Below, piece by piece: positions 17,155-26,447 of a stretch of 47,941 bases of DNA. The stretch is from Aequorivita sp. (GTDB lineage: Bacteria > Bacteroidota > Bacteroidia > Flavobacteriales > Flavobacteriaceae), in NCBI GenBank assembly GCA_026646335.1, contig JAPKFY010000009.1, positions 1-47,941 on the forward strand, given 5' to 3'. Position 1 is the stretch's first letter; every line of letters starts with the position of its first letter. A program made the translations under genes and the position numbers. Below the pieces are notes generated by a model. It was given only the letters and a program-made list of their open reading frames with translations, searched no databases and was not told where the DNA came from.

Positions 17155-19920
17155 ATGCAGAAATATTTGTATCTGCTGATTTTCAGCTTACTATCTACGT
17201 TGCTTTATTCCCAAAAATTTGAAATTTCCGGAAAACTTGTAGACGAAAAGGGAATTCCAATGGAATCTGCAACAGTTTTTGCAGAGAAACTTGCGGACAG
17301 TTCGTTAATAACCTATACCATTACTGGAAAAAAGGGAGACTTTGAATTAGATGGGAAAACTTCGGACAACGAAATAAATCTAAACATAAGTTATACGGGG
17401 TATACTCCCTTTCGAAAAAAAATTACCCTAAGCGGTACTCCCATTAATTTAGGAACTATAGAAATGCAAATTTTGGCCGAGGAGCTGGACGGGGTTGTTG
17501 TTACTGTAAATCGCGCACCCATTACTATCAAAAAAGACACATTGGAATTTAATGTTGCTTCTTTCAGCACGAAAAAAAACGCTACAGTTGAAGATTTGTT
17601 GAAAGAACTTCCTGGTGTTGAAGTAGATGCACAGGGAAACATAACGGTGAACGGTAAGCCGGTGAACAAAATACTGGTCAACGGGAAACCATTTTTTGGC
17701 GATGATCCCACAATTGCAACCAGAAACCTTACCAAAGAAATTGTTGAAAAAATACAGGTAACCGATACCAAAACAGATTCTCAAGCATTTACAGGTGAAA
17801 AAGGTGATGAAAATAACAAAACCATAAACATTAAAATTGACGAAGAAAAGAACAAAGGTATTTTTGGCAGGGTAGCAGCTGGAGGGGGAACGGATAAACG
17901 CTTTGAATACGCCGGACTCATAAATTATTTTGATAATGATCTACGAGTTAGCGCTCTGGCAGGAGGAAACAATATAAATTCTCCAGGGTTTAGTTTTGGG
18001 GAAATAGAGAAAATGTTTGGTGGTGGGCGGAATGTTTACTTTAATAACAACGGCTCTTTCAATTTTGGTGGTATGGCGTTTGGCGGAGGTGATGGCATTA
18101 CTAACTCCAGAACGGCGGGTACCAGTATTGCCAATGACTTTGGAAAAGAAACTGACTTAAGTGCAGATTATTTTTATTCTTCTGCAAATACTTTCAACGA
18201 AGAGTTGCGGAACCGCGAAAACATTTTACCTGAGAATAGATATTTTTCAAATGTGCGCACTAAATCAGAAACTGATAATGATAGCCATTCGGCAAATTTG
18301 AAGTTTAAAACACAAATAGATTCTACATTTTTAATTGAAATGCGCCCGCAGCTAACATTTAATAAAGCTATTTCTGATTTCACCAAAAATGAAGAAAGCC
18401 ATAATTTAGGTCAAGAACTCATTAATCAATCTAATAACGATAATCACAGCGAACGGCAAGGAAGTAATTTTAATAATAGACTCACAATCACCAAAAAGTA
18501 CGGAACTAAAGGCGCCTTTTTTAGGCTTATTACCAATAATAAAATTAATACTATTGATAATCAGGATTATACCAATAGCGAAACGCAGATTTTTGGTGAC
18601 GACCCATATATAATCTCAAGAAATCAACTTTCAGATGGCAGAAAAAGTTCTTCTGATTTTATTGTAACCCCATCGTGGCGATTGCCTATTATTGCTGACA
18701 CACTTTTTCTAAATTTTGAATATACTTTTGAAAAAGATAAACGCAAAGACCAAAAAGATGTGTTTGATTTTGATGAATTCTCACAAGAATATACAGAATT
18801 CAATACTGCGCAGAGTACCGATTTTACGAATACAAACCAACAATCCAGCCCAGAAATGGGCGTGACTTATACTTCTGAAAAAATCTATGCTCGTGTGAAT
18901 GCAGGTTATGTTTTTAGAACGCTGGAAAGCGATGATGCGCTACGAGATATAAACTTCAAAAATGACTTTAATGCGTTAGAGATGAGTGTTAATTTTCGAT
19001 ATAAATTTAGTAAAACATTCAGCGTCTTTTCAGGATATTATCTACAGAATAATGCTCCAGATATTGACCAACTTTCACCTTTTGTAGATATTTCTGATCC
19101 ATTGAATATTACCAACGGAAACCCAGATTTGAAACCTTCAAACGAACATCGATTTTATTTCGGTGGAAATAATTACGATTTTAAAAATCAAACAGGTTTT
19201 TATTCATATTTAAATCTCGATATAACCAATGACCGTGTGGTGCCGAAAACCACTGTGGACGAGAACCTTGTTAGGAATACCACCTATACAAACGTGAATG
19301 GCACTTATAATTTTTCGGGAAATATCGGTTTTAATAAAAGTTTTAAAATTGACAGTTTACGCACTTTTAAATACGGGGCGTATTTTTATGTTAACGGAAA
19401 CAAAAATGTGAATTTTAACAATGATGTGCAGTACAGCAGCACTACAATTAGTTATAATCCATCGTTAAACGCAAGTTTCACTTGGAAGGATTTATTTGAA
19501 TTAAGCCCGAGGTACACGATAAATTATAGCACAAATAGTTTTGATATTGACGCATTTGAAGACGATAATTACACACGTCACGAATTCAGTGTGCGAGCTA
19601 CTACTTTTGTCCCAAAATTTCTAGAATGGAGCAATGATATTAAATACATTTATAATGCAGATGTTGCGGATGGCTTTAACAGAAGCTATGTTTTTTGGAA
19701 CAGTTCGTTAACCTATTCATTCCTAAAAGACAGCGGCAGTGCAACCCTCAAAGTTTACGATTTGCTGAACCAAAACAGTAACGTTCGTCGCACTTCAACC
19801 CAAGATTATATACAGGACATTCAGAGTACGGTTTTAAAGCAATATTTTATGTTTACGCTGAGCTATAAATTTAATACGCTTGGTAAAAAAGGAGAGATAA
19901 AGGATAATCCGTGGGATTGA
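17155..19920 (+). CDS. Large outer-membrane beta-barrel protein (TonB-dependent-receptor-like)
   Basis: 921 residues with a signal peptide (MQKYLYLLIFSLLSTLLYSQ). A carboxypeptidase-regulatory-like beta-sandwich (~22-110) is followed by a plug-like segment (~120-235: ATVEDLLKELPGVEVDAQG, GKPVNKILVNGKPFFG). The remainder is a long 22-strand-type barrel of the OMP_b-brl_3 kind. No SusD partner is adjacent, so a polysaccharide utilisation locus is not indicated; the ligand is unknown. It follows der by 96 bp and is convergent with the TPM gene. Confidence 0.85.
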   Translation: MQKYLYLLIFSLLSTLLYSQKFEISGKLVDEKGIPMESATVFAEKLADSSLITYTITGKKGDFELDGKTSDNEINLNISYTGYTPFRKKITLSGTPINLGTIEMQILAEELDGVVVTVNRAPITIKKDTLEFNVASFSTKKNATVEDLLKELPGVEVDAQGNITVNGKPVNKILVNGKPFFGDDPTIATRNLTKEIVEKIQVTDTKTDSQAFTGEKGDENNKTINIKIDEEKNKGIFGRVAAGGGTDKRFEYAGLINYFDNDLRVSALAGGNNINSPGFSFGEIEKMFGGGRNVYFNNNGSFNFGGMAFGGGDGITNSRTAGTSIANDFGKETDLSADYFYSSANTFNEELRNRENILPENRYFSNVRTKSETDNDSHSANLKFKTQIDSTFLIEMRPQLTFNKAISDFTKNEESHNLGQELINQSNNDNHSERQGSNFNNRLTITKKYGTKGAFFRLITNNKINTIDNQDYTNSETQIFGDDPYIISRNQLSDGRKSSSDFIVTPSWRLPIIADTLFLNFEYTFEKDKRKDQKDVFDFDEFSQEYTEFNTAQSTDFTNTNQQSSPEMGVTYTSEKIYARVNAGYVFRTLESDDALRDINFKNDFNALEMSVNFRYKFSKTFSVFSGYYLQNNAPDIDQLSPFVDISDPLNITNGNPDLKPSNEHRFYFGGNNYDFKNQTGFYSYLNLDITNDRVVPKTTVDENLVRNTTYTNVNGTYNFSGNIGFNKSFKIDSLRTFKYGAYFYVNGNKNVNFNNDVQYSSTTISYNPSLNASFTWKDLFELSPRYTINYSTNSFDIDAFEDDNYTRHEFSVRATTFVPKFLEWSNDIKYIYNADVADGFNRSYVFWNSSLTYSFLKDSGSATLKVYDLLNQNSNVRRTSTQDYIQDIQSTVLKQYFMFTLSYKFNTLGKKGEIKDNPWD

Positions 19921-19948
19921 TATAAATTCGAAATATTTATTTAAACAT

Positions 19949-20740
19949 TTACCAGCCTCCAGAAGCACCGCCACCGCCAAAGCCGCCGCCGCCGAAACCG
20001 CCACCAAAGCCACCGCCGGAGCTTCCGCCACCGCCAAAGCTACCGCCGCCACCGCCAAAACCGCCACGACCGAGGCTGCTGAGCACGATTATGTCTAGCA
20101 AACTTCCACCGCCGCCGCCTTTTCCGCCTTTGCCGCCTTTTCTGATGAGAGCGATGATAATAATGATAAAAACGAAGATTATAAAAAACGGAATATGCCC
20201 ACCGTCTTTCTTGCCAAAATCGCGGTCTTCCTTGAATTCTCCTTTCAAGGCCGCAAAAATAGCATCGCTGCCTTTGTCAAGTCCCGCATAATAATTTTCA
20301 GCTTTAAATTCGGGAATCATGATTCGGTTTATGATGCGTTCAGACATTAAATCGGTTATTCTATATTCTATACCATAACCTGTGTTTATATCTACTTTGC
20401 GGTCGTCCTTTGCAAGTGTAATTACAATTCCGTTGTCTTCGCCTTTTTGACCGATGCCCCATTTCTGGCCCCATTCCGCGCCAAGCATAGATATGTCCTC
20501 TCCATTAGTAGATCCAATAATAATACAAACTATTTGCGTGCTAGTGGAATCGGCATATCGAACCAACTTGCTTTCCAACGCAGTTTTCTGCGAGGGAGTA
20601 AGCAGGTTTATATAATCGTAAAGTGAAGTCTGAACCGAAGGTTTTGGCGGAATTTCATATTGCGCAGAAATGTTTTCAGAAACAAGAAAAACCGTCATTA
20701 ATAAGAATGTGAAGGAATATTTCTGAAAAATTGTTTTCAT
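19949..20740 (-). CDS. TPM-domain membrane protein with Gly-rich tail (YgcG-like)
   Basis: 263 residues. A signal peptide is followed by the TPM domain (~30-160: YINLLTPSQKTALESKL, GIVITLAKDDRKVDINTGYG). Next come one membrane helix (~185-203, IPFFIIFVFIIIIIALI) and a Gly/Ser-rich tail ending in GGGGASGGW. TPM proteins of this type are often encoded with LemA, as here. Roles suggested in the literature range from phosphatase to photosystem repair; none can be assigned here. It is separated from the preceding TPM gene by an inverted-repeat element. Confidence 0.88.
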   Translation of the reverse strand: MKTIFQKYSFTFLLMTVFLVSENISAQYEIPPKPSVQTSLYDYINLLTPSQKTALESKLVRYADSTSTQIVCIIIGSTNGEDISMLGAEWGQKWGIGQKGEDNGIVITLAKDDRKVDINTGYGIEYRITDLMSERIINRIMIPEFKAENYYAGLDKGSDAIFAALKGEFKEDRDFGKKDGGHIPFFIIFVFIIIIIALIRKGGKGGKGGGGGSLLDIIVLSSLGRGGFGGGGGSFGGGGSSGGGFGGGFGGGGFGGGGASGGW

Positions 20741-20760
20741 TGATAATTAATGTTAAAAAC

Positions 20761-20820
20761 TTTGTGGCCTATGTGTCTCTGTGGTAAAAATTAAACCACA
20801 AAGGCACAGAGAACACAGAG
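20761..20820. repeat. Inverted TTTGTGGC...CTCTGTGGT repeat
   Basis: Two imperfect ~25-bp arms (20761-20785 and 20795-20820) separated by ~9 bp, of the ACCACAAAGGCACAGAGAAC type. The element sits between the two TPM genes. A second copy of the same family lies at 42452-42511. Confidence 0.85.
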
Positions 20821-20840
20821 CAAAACTGAAAGTTAAAAAA

Positions 20841-21302
20841 TTACCCAACTGAAATATCATCCGGCAGTTCGTTTTTGTCATCTTTTTTATGTGGAAAATG
20901 TTTTTTCAACTGTTCGCCGGCTTTCAGAATTCCTTCTACCAAACCTTGTTTCATTTCGCCATTTTTAAAATGGTTGATGATAATGTCTTTGGTGCTTTCC
21001 CAAAAGTTTTGACCAACGATATCGTTGATGCCCTTGTCGCCCATTATCACTAAAGTTCGGTCCTTTACGGCTACATAAATAAGCACACCGTTGCTCTCTG
21101 CCGTATTATGCATGTTCAACATATCAAAAACTTCAGCGGCGCGGTCAAAGGCATCAATGGGCTCGTTAGGTTCTTCTGCCGAAATGGAAGTAGGTTCTAA
21201 ATGCACACGAATTTCGCCAGAAGTATTTTTTTCAGCAATACGAATGGCTCCAATTATAGCAGTTTCTTCTTCCGAAGTAAGGAAATCTTCAACTTTAGAC
21301 AT
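20841..21302 (-). CDS. TPM-domain protein
   Basis: 153 residues, a cytoplasmic-looking TPM domain without a signal peptide. It begins MSKVEDFLTSEEETAIIGAI and contains TSGEIRVHLEP, GVLIYVAVKDRTLVIMGDKGI and a Lys-rich C-terminus. The start codon overlaps the LemA stop by 1 bp, so the two are translationally coupled. The LemA-TPM-TPM order is a recurring bacterial arrangement whose function is not settled. Confidence 0.88.
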   Translation of the reverse strand: MSKVEDFLTSEEETAIIGAIRIAEKNTSGEIRVHLEPTSISAEEPNEPIDAFDRAAEVFDMLNMHNTAESNGVLIYVAVKDRTLVIMGDKGINDIVGQNFWESTKDIIINHFKNGEMKQGLVEGILKAGEQLKKHFPHKKDDKNELPDDISVG

Positions 21303-21910
21303 TACTCTTTATCTTTTCCGAAGTCAAAATCTACTTTTGGAGCGTTCTCACTTCCCGCATCTGCTTTGAAATATGCTTTTTCGTGGAAGCCCAACATACC
21401 CGCAAATATTTTTGTCGGGAATTGATTTAATTTAGTGTTCAGTTCTTTAGCAGCACCATTAAATCTGTTGCGTTCAACATTGATGCGGTTTTCGGTACGT
21501 TCCAATTCGTTAATTAATTCCTTGAAATTTTCGTTGGCCTTTAAATCTGGATATCTTTCAAAAACGGCTAACAAACGCGAAAGGGCAGAGGTAACACCTG
21601 CTTGGGCTTCTTGATACTGTGCCAATTGTTCGGGTGTAATGTTTGAAGGGTCAATAGTGACAGAAGTTGCTTTGCTTCTAGCTTCCGTAACGGCTATTAA
21701 AGTTGACTGTTCAAATTCAGCATAACCTTTTGCAGTGCTTACTATGTTAGGAATAAGATCTGCGCGACGTTGATAGGAGCTTTCCACATTCGCCCATTGT
21801 GCTGTTGCATTTTGATCCAAAACTACCAATTTGTTGTTTAGGTTGGCCAGGTATGCTCCAATAATTAAAATAAGGCCAAGAATAATAATAATAGGTAACC
21901 ATTTTTTCAT
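21302..21910 (-). CDS. lemA: LemA family protein
   Basis: 202 residues. One N-terminal membrane helix (~5-22, WLPIIIILGLILIIGAYL) precedes the LemA helical bundle, with NATAQWANVESSYQRRADLIPNIV and VTSALSRLLAVFERYPDLKAN as family signatures. It is a membrane-anchored protein of unknown biochemical role. It is second or third in a minus-strand run with the M23 peptidase and the MerR regulator, with spacers of 14-15 bp. Confidence 0.92.
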   Translation of the reverse strand: MKKWLPIIIILGLILIIGAYLANLNNKLVVLDQNATAQWANVESSYQRRADLIPNIVSTAKGYAEFEQSTLIAVTEARSKATSVTIDPSNITPEQLAQYQEAQAGVTSALSRLLAVFERYPDLKANENFKELINELERTENRINVERNRFNGAAKELNTKLNQFPTKIFAGMLGFHEKAYFKADAGSENAPKVDFDFGKDKE

Positions 21911-21924
21911 GATGCGATTAGATT

Positions 21925-22254
21925 TTAGAGTTGTTCTTTAATTTTTATGAGTTCTGCTTTTACCGATTCCAATTTACGGATAATCTCAAATTGGTCCAGT
22001 GTTTTTTGTTTGTTTTCCTTTAAATGAATTTTTGCACCTTCCAGCGTAAACCCTCGTTCTTTCACCAAATGATAGATGAGTTCTAGATTTTTAATGTCCT
22101 GTGGAGTGAACTTTCTATTGCCTTTGGCGTTTTTTTTTGGTTTTAATGCGTCAAATTCCTTCTCCCAAAAGCGTATTAGCGAAGTATTCACACCAAAAGC
22201 CTCGGCTACTTCGCCAATGTTGTAGTATAATCTTTCGGGTAAGTCTATGTGCAT
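21925..22254 (-). CDS. MerR family transcriptional regulator
   Basis: 109 residues. The winged HTH is at ~10-30 (YYNIGEVAEAFGVNTSLIRFWEKEF), followed by LKPKKNAKGNRKFTPQDIKNL and a coiled-coil C-terminal dimerisation helix. No effector-binding domain is present. This short MerR form is typical for Bacteroidota. Its gene lies between the M23 peptidase and lemA in a tight minus-strand run and may act in envelope maintenance, which is inference from context only. Confidence 0.9.
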   Translation of the reverse strand: MHIDLPERLYYNIGEVAEAFGVNTSLIRFWEKEFDALKPKKNAKGNRKFTPQDIKNLELIYHLVKERGFTLEGAKIHLKENKQKTLDQFEIIRKLESVKAELIKIKEQL

Positions 22255-22269
22255 TTTTTTAATTATGAA

Positions 22270-23247
22270 TTAGTCAAGGGATTGATTTTCTTCCTGTGAT
22301 TTTTTCAACACCTGGGCAAATTCTTCCGCGGTTAAACTTCCGTAGTAAAAATTTATCGGGTTAATACGCTCGCCATCCTTAAAAACTTCATAATGGCAGT
22401 GTGGCGCTTCACTTCTTCCGGTGCTTCCCACAAAACCAATTATATCGCCGCGTTGCACTTTTTGTCCATTGCGCACATTGTATTTATACAAATGCCCATA
22501 TAGACTTTCATAGCCATAACCGTGATCAATTACAACGTGGTTTCCGTAGCCTGTTGCGGTATTATCGGCACGCGTAACTTTGCCGTCTCCAGTTGCATAA
22601 ACTGGAGTTCCGCGTGGGGCGGTAAAATCCATTCCGTAATGAAACTTTCGCGCTTTTGTAAAAGGGTCTGTTCTGTAACCATATCCTGAAGCCATTCGCG
22701 TAAGGTCTTCGTTTTTGACCGGCTGAATTGCTGGGATGGCAGCCAAGAGTTTTTCTTTTTCTTCCGCTAGTTTCGCTATTTCGTCCAACGATTTTGACTG
22801 CACAACAATTTGTTTCGTCAAAATATCTATGTTTCGGCTCGTGTTTATAATCAATTTTGAATTGTCAAAACCTTCCAAATCCTTGTAGCGGTTAATCCCT
22901 CCAAAACCTGCTTTCCGTTGTTCGTCCGGAATTGGGTTGCTTTCAAAATATACGCGGTACAGGTTGTTGTCCCTATCCTCAACTTCAGCAAGCACGGCTT
23001 GTGCTTGGTTCACTTTTTTATTTAAAAGTTCAAACTGAAGCTGCATATTGTTCAACTCGCGTTGCAAGGATAATTCCTTAGGGGTCTGAACGGAGGGAAG
23101 ATTTATATAGACTAAAAGCAGCAGAAAGCCACTGAGAAACATACCCAAAAGACTCAGGGCAAAAATCTTCAGTTTTCTTCCTTTTTTCTTTTCTATTTTT
23201 CGGTACGAAAGCGTTTCGCTATCGTAGTAATATTTAAACTTAGACAT
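22270..23247 (-). CDS. M23 family metallopeptidase (LytM-type)
   Basis: 325 residues. A short basic cytoplasmic start precedes one membrane helix (~27-50), a coiled-coil region (~60-110) and a C-terminal LytM peptidase domain. The zinc-binding motifs are HYGMD (HxxxD) and HCHYE (HxH). Such proteins cleave peptidoglycan cross-links or activate amidases at division. The intact motifs suggest an active enzyme. It is first in the run with MerR, LemA and TPM genes. Confidence 0.9.
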   Translation of the reverse strand: MSKFKYYYDSETLSYRKIEKKKGRKLKIFALSLLGMFLSGFLLLLVYINLPSVQTPKELSLQRELNNMQLQFELLNKKVNQAQAVLAEVEDRDNNLYRVYFESNPIPDEQRKAGFGGINRYKDLEGFDNSKLIINTSRNIDILTKQIVVQSKSLDEIAKLAEEKEKLLAAIPAIQPVKNEDLTRMASGYGYRTDPFTKARKFHYGMDFTAPRGTPVYATGDGKVTRADNTATGYGNHVVIDHGYGYESLYGHLYKYNVRNGQKVQRGDIIGFVGSTGRSEAPHCHYEVFKDGERINPINFYYGSLTAEEFAQVLKKSQEENQSLD

Positions 23248-23262
23248 GCATTAAAAAATTGC

Positions 23263-23270
23263 TATTTTTG
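23263..23270 (+). promoter_or_regulatory. -7 element upstream of alaS
   Basis: TATTTTTG matches TAnnTTTG exactly, about 100 bp before the alaS ATG. The leader in between shows no tRNA-like or T-box element. Confidence 0.4.
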
Positions 23271-23370
23271 CGCTTTGCTTGTTAGCGCGAAGTAAAGGTA
23301 ACGTTTTTACAAATATAGAAATTGTTTATCACTGCGCCCAACCCCTAATTTTAGCATAATTTTATAACAA

Positions 23371-25983
23371 ATGAACTCTAAGGAAATACGTTCCCAATTT
23401 TTAGAATTTTTTAAGTCGAAACAACATGCTATTGTTCCCTCGGCACCCATGGTCGTAAAAAACGATCCAACGCTCATGTTCATAAATAGCGGGATGGCCC
23501 CGTTTAAGGAATATTTCTTGGGAAATGGCAAGCCGAAAAACAACCGAATAGCCGATACCCAAAAATGTCTTCGCGTTAGCGGAAAACACAACGATTTGGA
23601 AGAAGTGGGAATGGACACCTACCACCACACCATGTTTGAAATGCTTGGGAACTGGAGTTTTGGGGACTATTTCAAAAAAGAAGCCATCGAGTGGGCGTGG
23701 GAACTTTTGACCGAAGTTTATAAAATCGATAAAGACATTCTTTATGTTACCATTTTTGAAGGTGACGAAAGTGAAGGCTTAGAGCGCGATACCGAAGCAT
23801 ACAACCTTTGGAAACAATTTGTGCCCGAAGACCGAATATTAAACGGAAACAAAAAAGACAACTTCTGGGAAATGGGCGACCAAGGCCCCTGCGGTCCGTG
23901 CAGTGAAATACACGTAGATATTCGATCTGCGGAGGACAAGGCGAAGATTCCAGGAAAAGATTTGGTAAACAATGACCATCCGCAAGTAGTGGAAATATGG
24001 AATTTGGTTTTTATGCAATTCAACCGAAAAGCCAACGGAAGCCTTGAAAAACTTCCTGCACAGCACGTTGATACGGGCATGGGTTTTGAGCGTTTGTGCA
24101 TGGCGCTTCAAAACAAAAAGAGCAATTACGACACTGATGTTTTTACACCGCTCATTCGCGAAATAGAAGCAATAACAAATTCAAAATACGGAAATGACGA
24201 GAAAAAAGACATCGCAACCCGCGTTATTGCAGATCACGTTCGTGCAGTAGCTTTTTCCATAGCAGACGGACAACTTCCAAGCAACACAGGTGCTGGTTAT
24301 GTAATTAGAAGAATATTAAGAAGGGCAATCCGCTACGGGTTTACGTTTTTGGACAAAAAAGAACCCTTTATTTATAAATTGATTGAAACGCTAAGCGCAC
24401 AAATGGGTGATGCTTTCCCAGAATTGATAAAGGAAAAAAATCTTATCACAAACGTTATTCGCGAAGAGGAACAATCGTTTTTACGCACGTTGGACCAAGG
24501 TTTGGTATTATTGGAAAATGTTATTGAAACAGCAGATTCTAAAGAAATTTCAGGAAAAAAAGCGTTTGAGCTATACGATACTTTCGGTTTCCCGATTGAT
24601 TTGACGGCATTGATTCTTCGCGAACGCGGCTATTCATTAAATGAAAATGAGTTTGACGCAGAACTTCAGCAACAAAAAGAGCGTTCCCGCGCCGCAACTA
24701 AAGTGGAGACAGGAGATTGGGTTGTTCTGGAAGAAGATGATGAGGAGGAATTTGTGGGTTACGATACGCTGGAAACCCAAGTGAAGATTACCCGTTACCG
24801 AAAAGTTGAAAGTAAAAAGGAAGGCGAAATGTACCAACTGGTTTTCAACTTAACACCTTTTTATCCCGAAGGCGGTGGCCAAGTGGGCGATAAAGGTTAT
24901 TTAAAAGCAGTGGACGGTGGAGTAACTTATATTGTGGATACCAAAAAGGAAAACAATTTGATAATCCATTTTACAAAAACGCTTCCTAGAAACCCCGAAG
25001 CTACTTTTATAGCTGTTGTTGATGAAAAACAACGAAGCCGGACCGCTTCAAACCATACTGCAACTCATTTGCTTCACCAAGGATTGCGAAACATTTTGGG
25101 CACACACGTTGCCCAAAAAGGAAGTATGGTCCACAGCCGAAATTTACGGTTTGACTTTTCGCACTTCGCAAAAGTGACGGATGAAGAATTGAAGCAAGTG
25201 GAAGATTTTGTGAACGCTCGAATCCGCGAAGGAATCGCTTTGGAAGAAAGAAGAAATATTCCATATCAACAAGCCATTGACGAAGGTGCCATTGCGCTTT
25301 TCGGCGAAAAATATGGCGATGCCGTTCGCGCCATAAAATTTGGAAAATCGATGGAGCTTTGTGGTGGAACGCACGTGCCCAATACGAATGATATCTGGCA
25401 TTTTATCATTACTTCAGAAGGTGCGGTTGCTTCTGGAATTCGAAGAATTGAAGCCATTACCGGTGATGCCGCGAAACAATACTTTATTGACAGAAGTGAA
25501 TCTTTTGCATCACTTCAAAAAGCGTTGAACAATGCGCAAGATCCAGTGAAAGCTGTGGAAAGTTTACAAGAAGAAAACAGCAATTTGCAGAAACAGATTC
25601 AGCAATTGTTGAAAGATAAAACCAAGAACCTGAAAGGCGAATTAAAAGACGAAATACAACAAATCAATGGCGTGAATTTTCTTGCCAAAAAAATAGATTT
25701 GGATGCTGGTGGAATGAAGGATCTGGCTTTTGAAATGGGCGGTGAAACAGAAAATCTATTTGTTGTTTTTGGAGCCGAACACGAAGGAAAAGCTTTGCTT
25801 GCGTGCTATATTTCAAAAGAATTGGCTGCTGAAAAAAACCTAGATGCTGGAAAAATTATCCGTGAACTTGGAAAATACATCCAAGGCGGCGGCGGCGGAC
25901 AGCCTTTCTTCGCAACCGCGGGCGGGAAGAATCCAGAGGGAATCCAAGAGGCGCTTTCTGTGGCAAAGCAGTATGTGAAATAA
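23371..25983 (+). CDS. alaS: Alanyl-tRNA synthetase
   Basis: 870 residues, full length. It contains the class II catalytic core ([26 protein letters not shown] and [19 protein letters not shown]), the tRNA recognition region, the editing domain ([14 protein letters not shown], and CGGTHV with the zinc ligands), and the C-Ala domain with the Gly-rich [14 protein letters not shown]. It charges tRNA-Ala. It is divergent from the M23 peptidase gene and followed by a decayed GxxExxY gene. Confidence 0.97.
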   Translation: MNSKEIRSQFLEFFKSKQHAIVPSAPMVVKNDPTLMFINSGMAPFKEYFLGNGKPKNNRIADTQKCLRVSGKHNDLEEVGMDTYHHTMFEMLGNWSFGDYFKKEAIEWAWELLTEVYKIDKDILYVTIFEGDESEGLERDTEAYNLWKQFVPEDRILNGNKKDNFWEMGDQGPCGPCSEIHVDIRSAEDKAKIPGKDLVNNDHPQVVEIWNLVFMQFNRKANGSLEKLPAQHVDTGMGFERLCMALQNKKSNYDTDVFTPLIREIEAITNSKYGNDEKKDIATRVIADHVRAVAFSIADGQLPSNTGAGYVIRRILRRAIRYGFTFLDKKEPFIYKLIETLSAQMGDAFPELIKEKNLITNVIREEEQSFLRTLDQGLVLLENVIETADSKEISGKKAFELYDTFGFPIDLTALILRERGYSLNENEFDAELQQQKERSRAATKVETGDWVVLEEDDEEEFVGYDTLETQVKITRYRKVESKKEGEMYQLVFNLTPFYPEGGGQVGDKGYLKAVDGGVTYIVDTKKENNLIIHFTKTLPRNPEATFIAVVDEKQRSRTASNHTATHLLHQGLRNILGTHVAQKGSMVHSRNLRFDFSHFAKVTDEELKQVEDFVNARIREGIALEERRNIPYQQAIDEGAIALFGEKYGDAVRAIKFGKSMELCGGTHVPNTNDIWHFIITSEGAVASGIRRIEAITGDAAKQYFIDRSESFASLQKALNNAQDPVKAVESLQEENSNLQKQIQQLLKDKTKNLKGELKDEIQQINGVNFLAKKIDLDAGGMKDLAFEMGGETENLFVVFGAEHEGKALLACYISKELAAEKNLDAGKIIRELGKYIQGGGGGQPFFATAGGKNPEGIQEALSVAKQYVK

Positions 25984-25994
25984 GCACGCAAAGG

Positions 25995-26010
25995 CGCAAA
26001 GACGCTAAGA
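25995..26010. repeat. 16-bp inverted repeat, left arm
   Basis: CGCAAAGACGCTAAGA pairs exactly with TCTTAGCGTCTTTGCG at 26422-26437. The arms immediately bracket the GxxExxY pseudogene. The left side continues outward with further GCAAAGGC words. Confidence 0.88.
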
Positions 26011-26014
26011 AATT

Positions 26015-26411
26015 ATGGAGCAAAATATTAATTTAACGGAAAATCAGATTGCCTCTATAATTGTTTGATTGCTGTTATCATATTCATATAGAATTGGGGC
26101 CTGGTTTGTTGGAGTCTGTTTATGAAGAGGTTTTGTTTCATGAACTTACTTCTCACTATTTGACAGTGGAAAAACAGAAACCTTTGCCTGTTATTTGGAA
26201 GAATCTAAAATTGAATTTAGGATTTCGAACGGATTTAATAGTTAACAATAAAGATATTGTTGAAATCAAATCTGTATAAGAAATTCATCCCGTGCATCCA
26301 AAACAGGTTTTAACATATTTGCGACTAACTGGATTGAAATTTGGACTTTTAATAAACTTCAATAGTCCACTCATTAAATCTGGAATAACAAGAATTGTAA
26401 ATAATCTTTAA
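26015..26411 (+). pseudogene. GxxExxY protein pseudogene
   Basis: Read across two defects, the product matches the GxxExxY family: MEQNINLTENQIASIIV, then ELGPGLLESVYEEVL, GFRTDLIVNNKDIVEIKSV, then a C-terminus of the HPVHPKQVLTYLRLTG type ending in RIVNNL. The defects are one extra T in GTTTGAT near 26064-26066, which creates a TGA at 26066, and an in-frame TAA at ~26277 where family members have a Glu codon. The family has PDDEXK-like residues (here D, then EIKS), suggesting a nuclease ancestry; its function is unknown. The gene lies exactly within a 16-bp inverted repeat. Confidence 0.82.
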
Positions 26412-26421
26412 AAACTTCGCG

Positions 26422-26437
26422 TCTTAGCGTCTTTGCG
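26422..26437. repeat. 16-bp inverted repeat, right arm
   Basis: TCTTAGCGTCTTTGCG is the exact reverse complement of 25995-26010. It begins 10 bp after the pseudogene stop codon and ends 10 bp before the GSCFA start codon. Confidence 0.88.
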
Positions 26438-26447
26438 AGAAAAATAA

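Noticed and set aside
17155-19920. Outer-membrane protein considered as a SusC-type transporter of a polysaccharide utilisation locus
   Set aside because: There is no SusD homologue, glycoside hydrolase or sulfatase in the neighbourhood, and the barrel looks like the OMP_b-brl_3 type.
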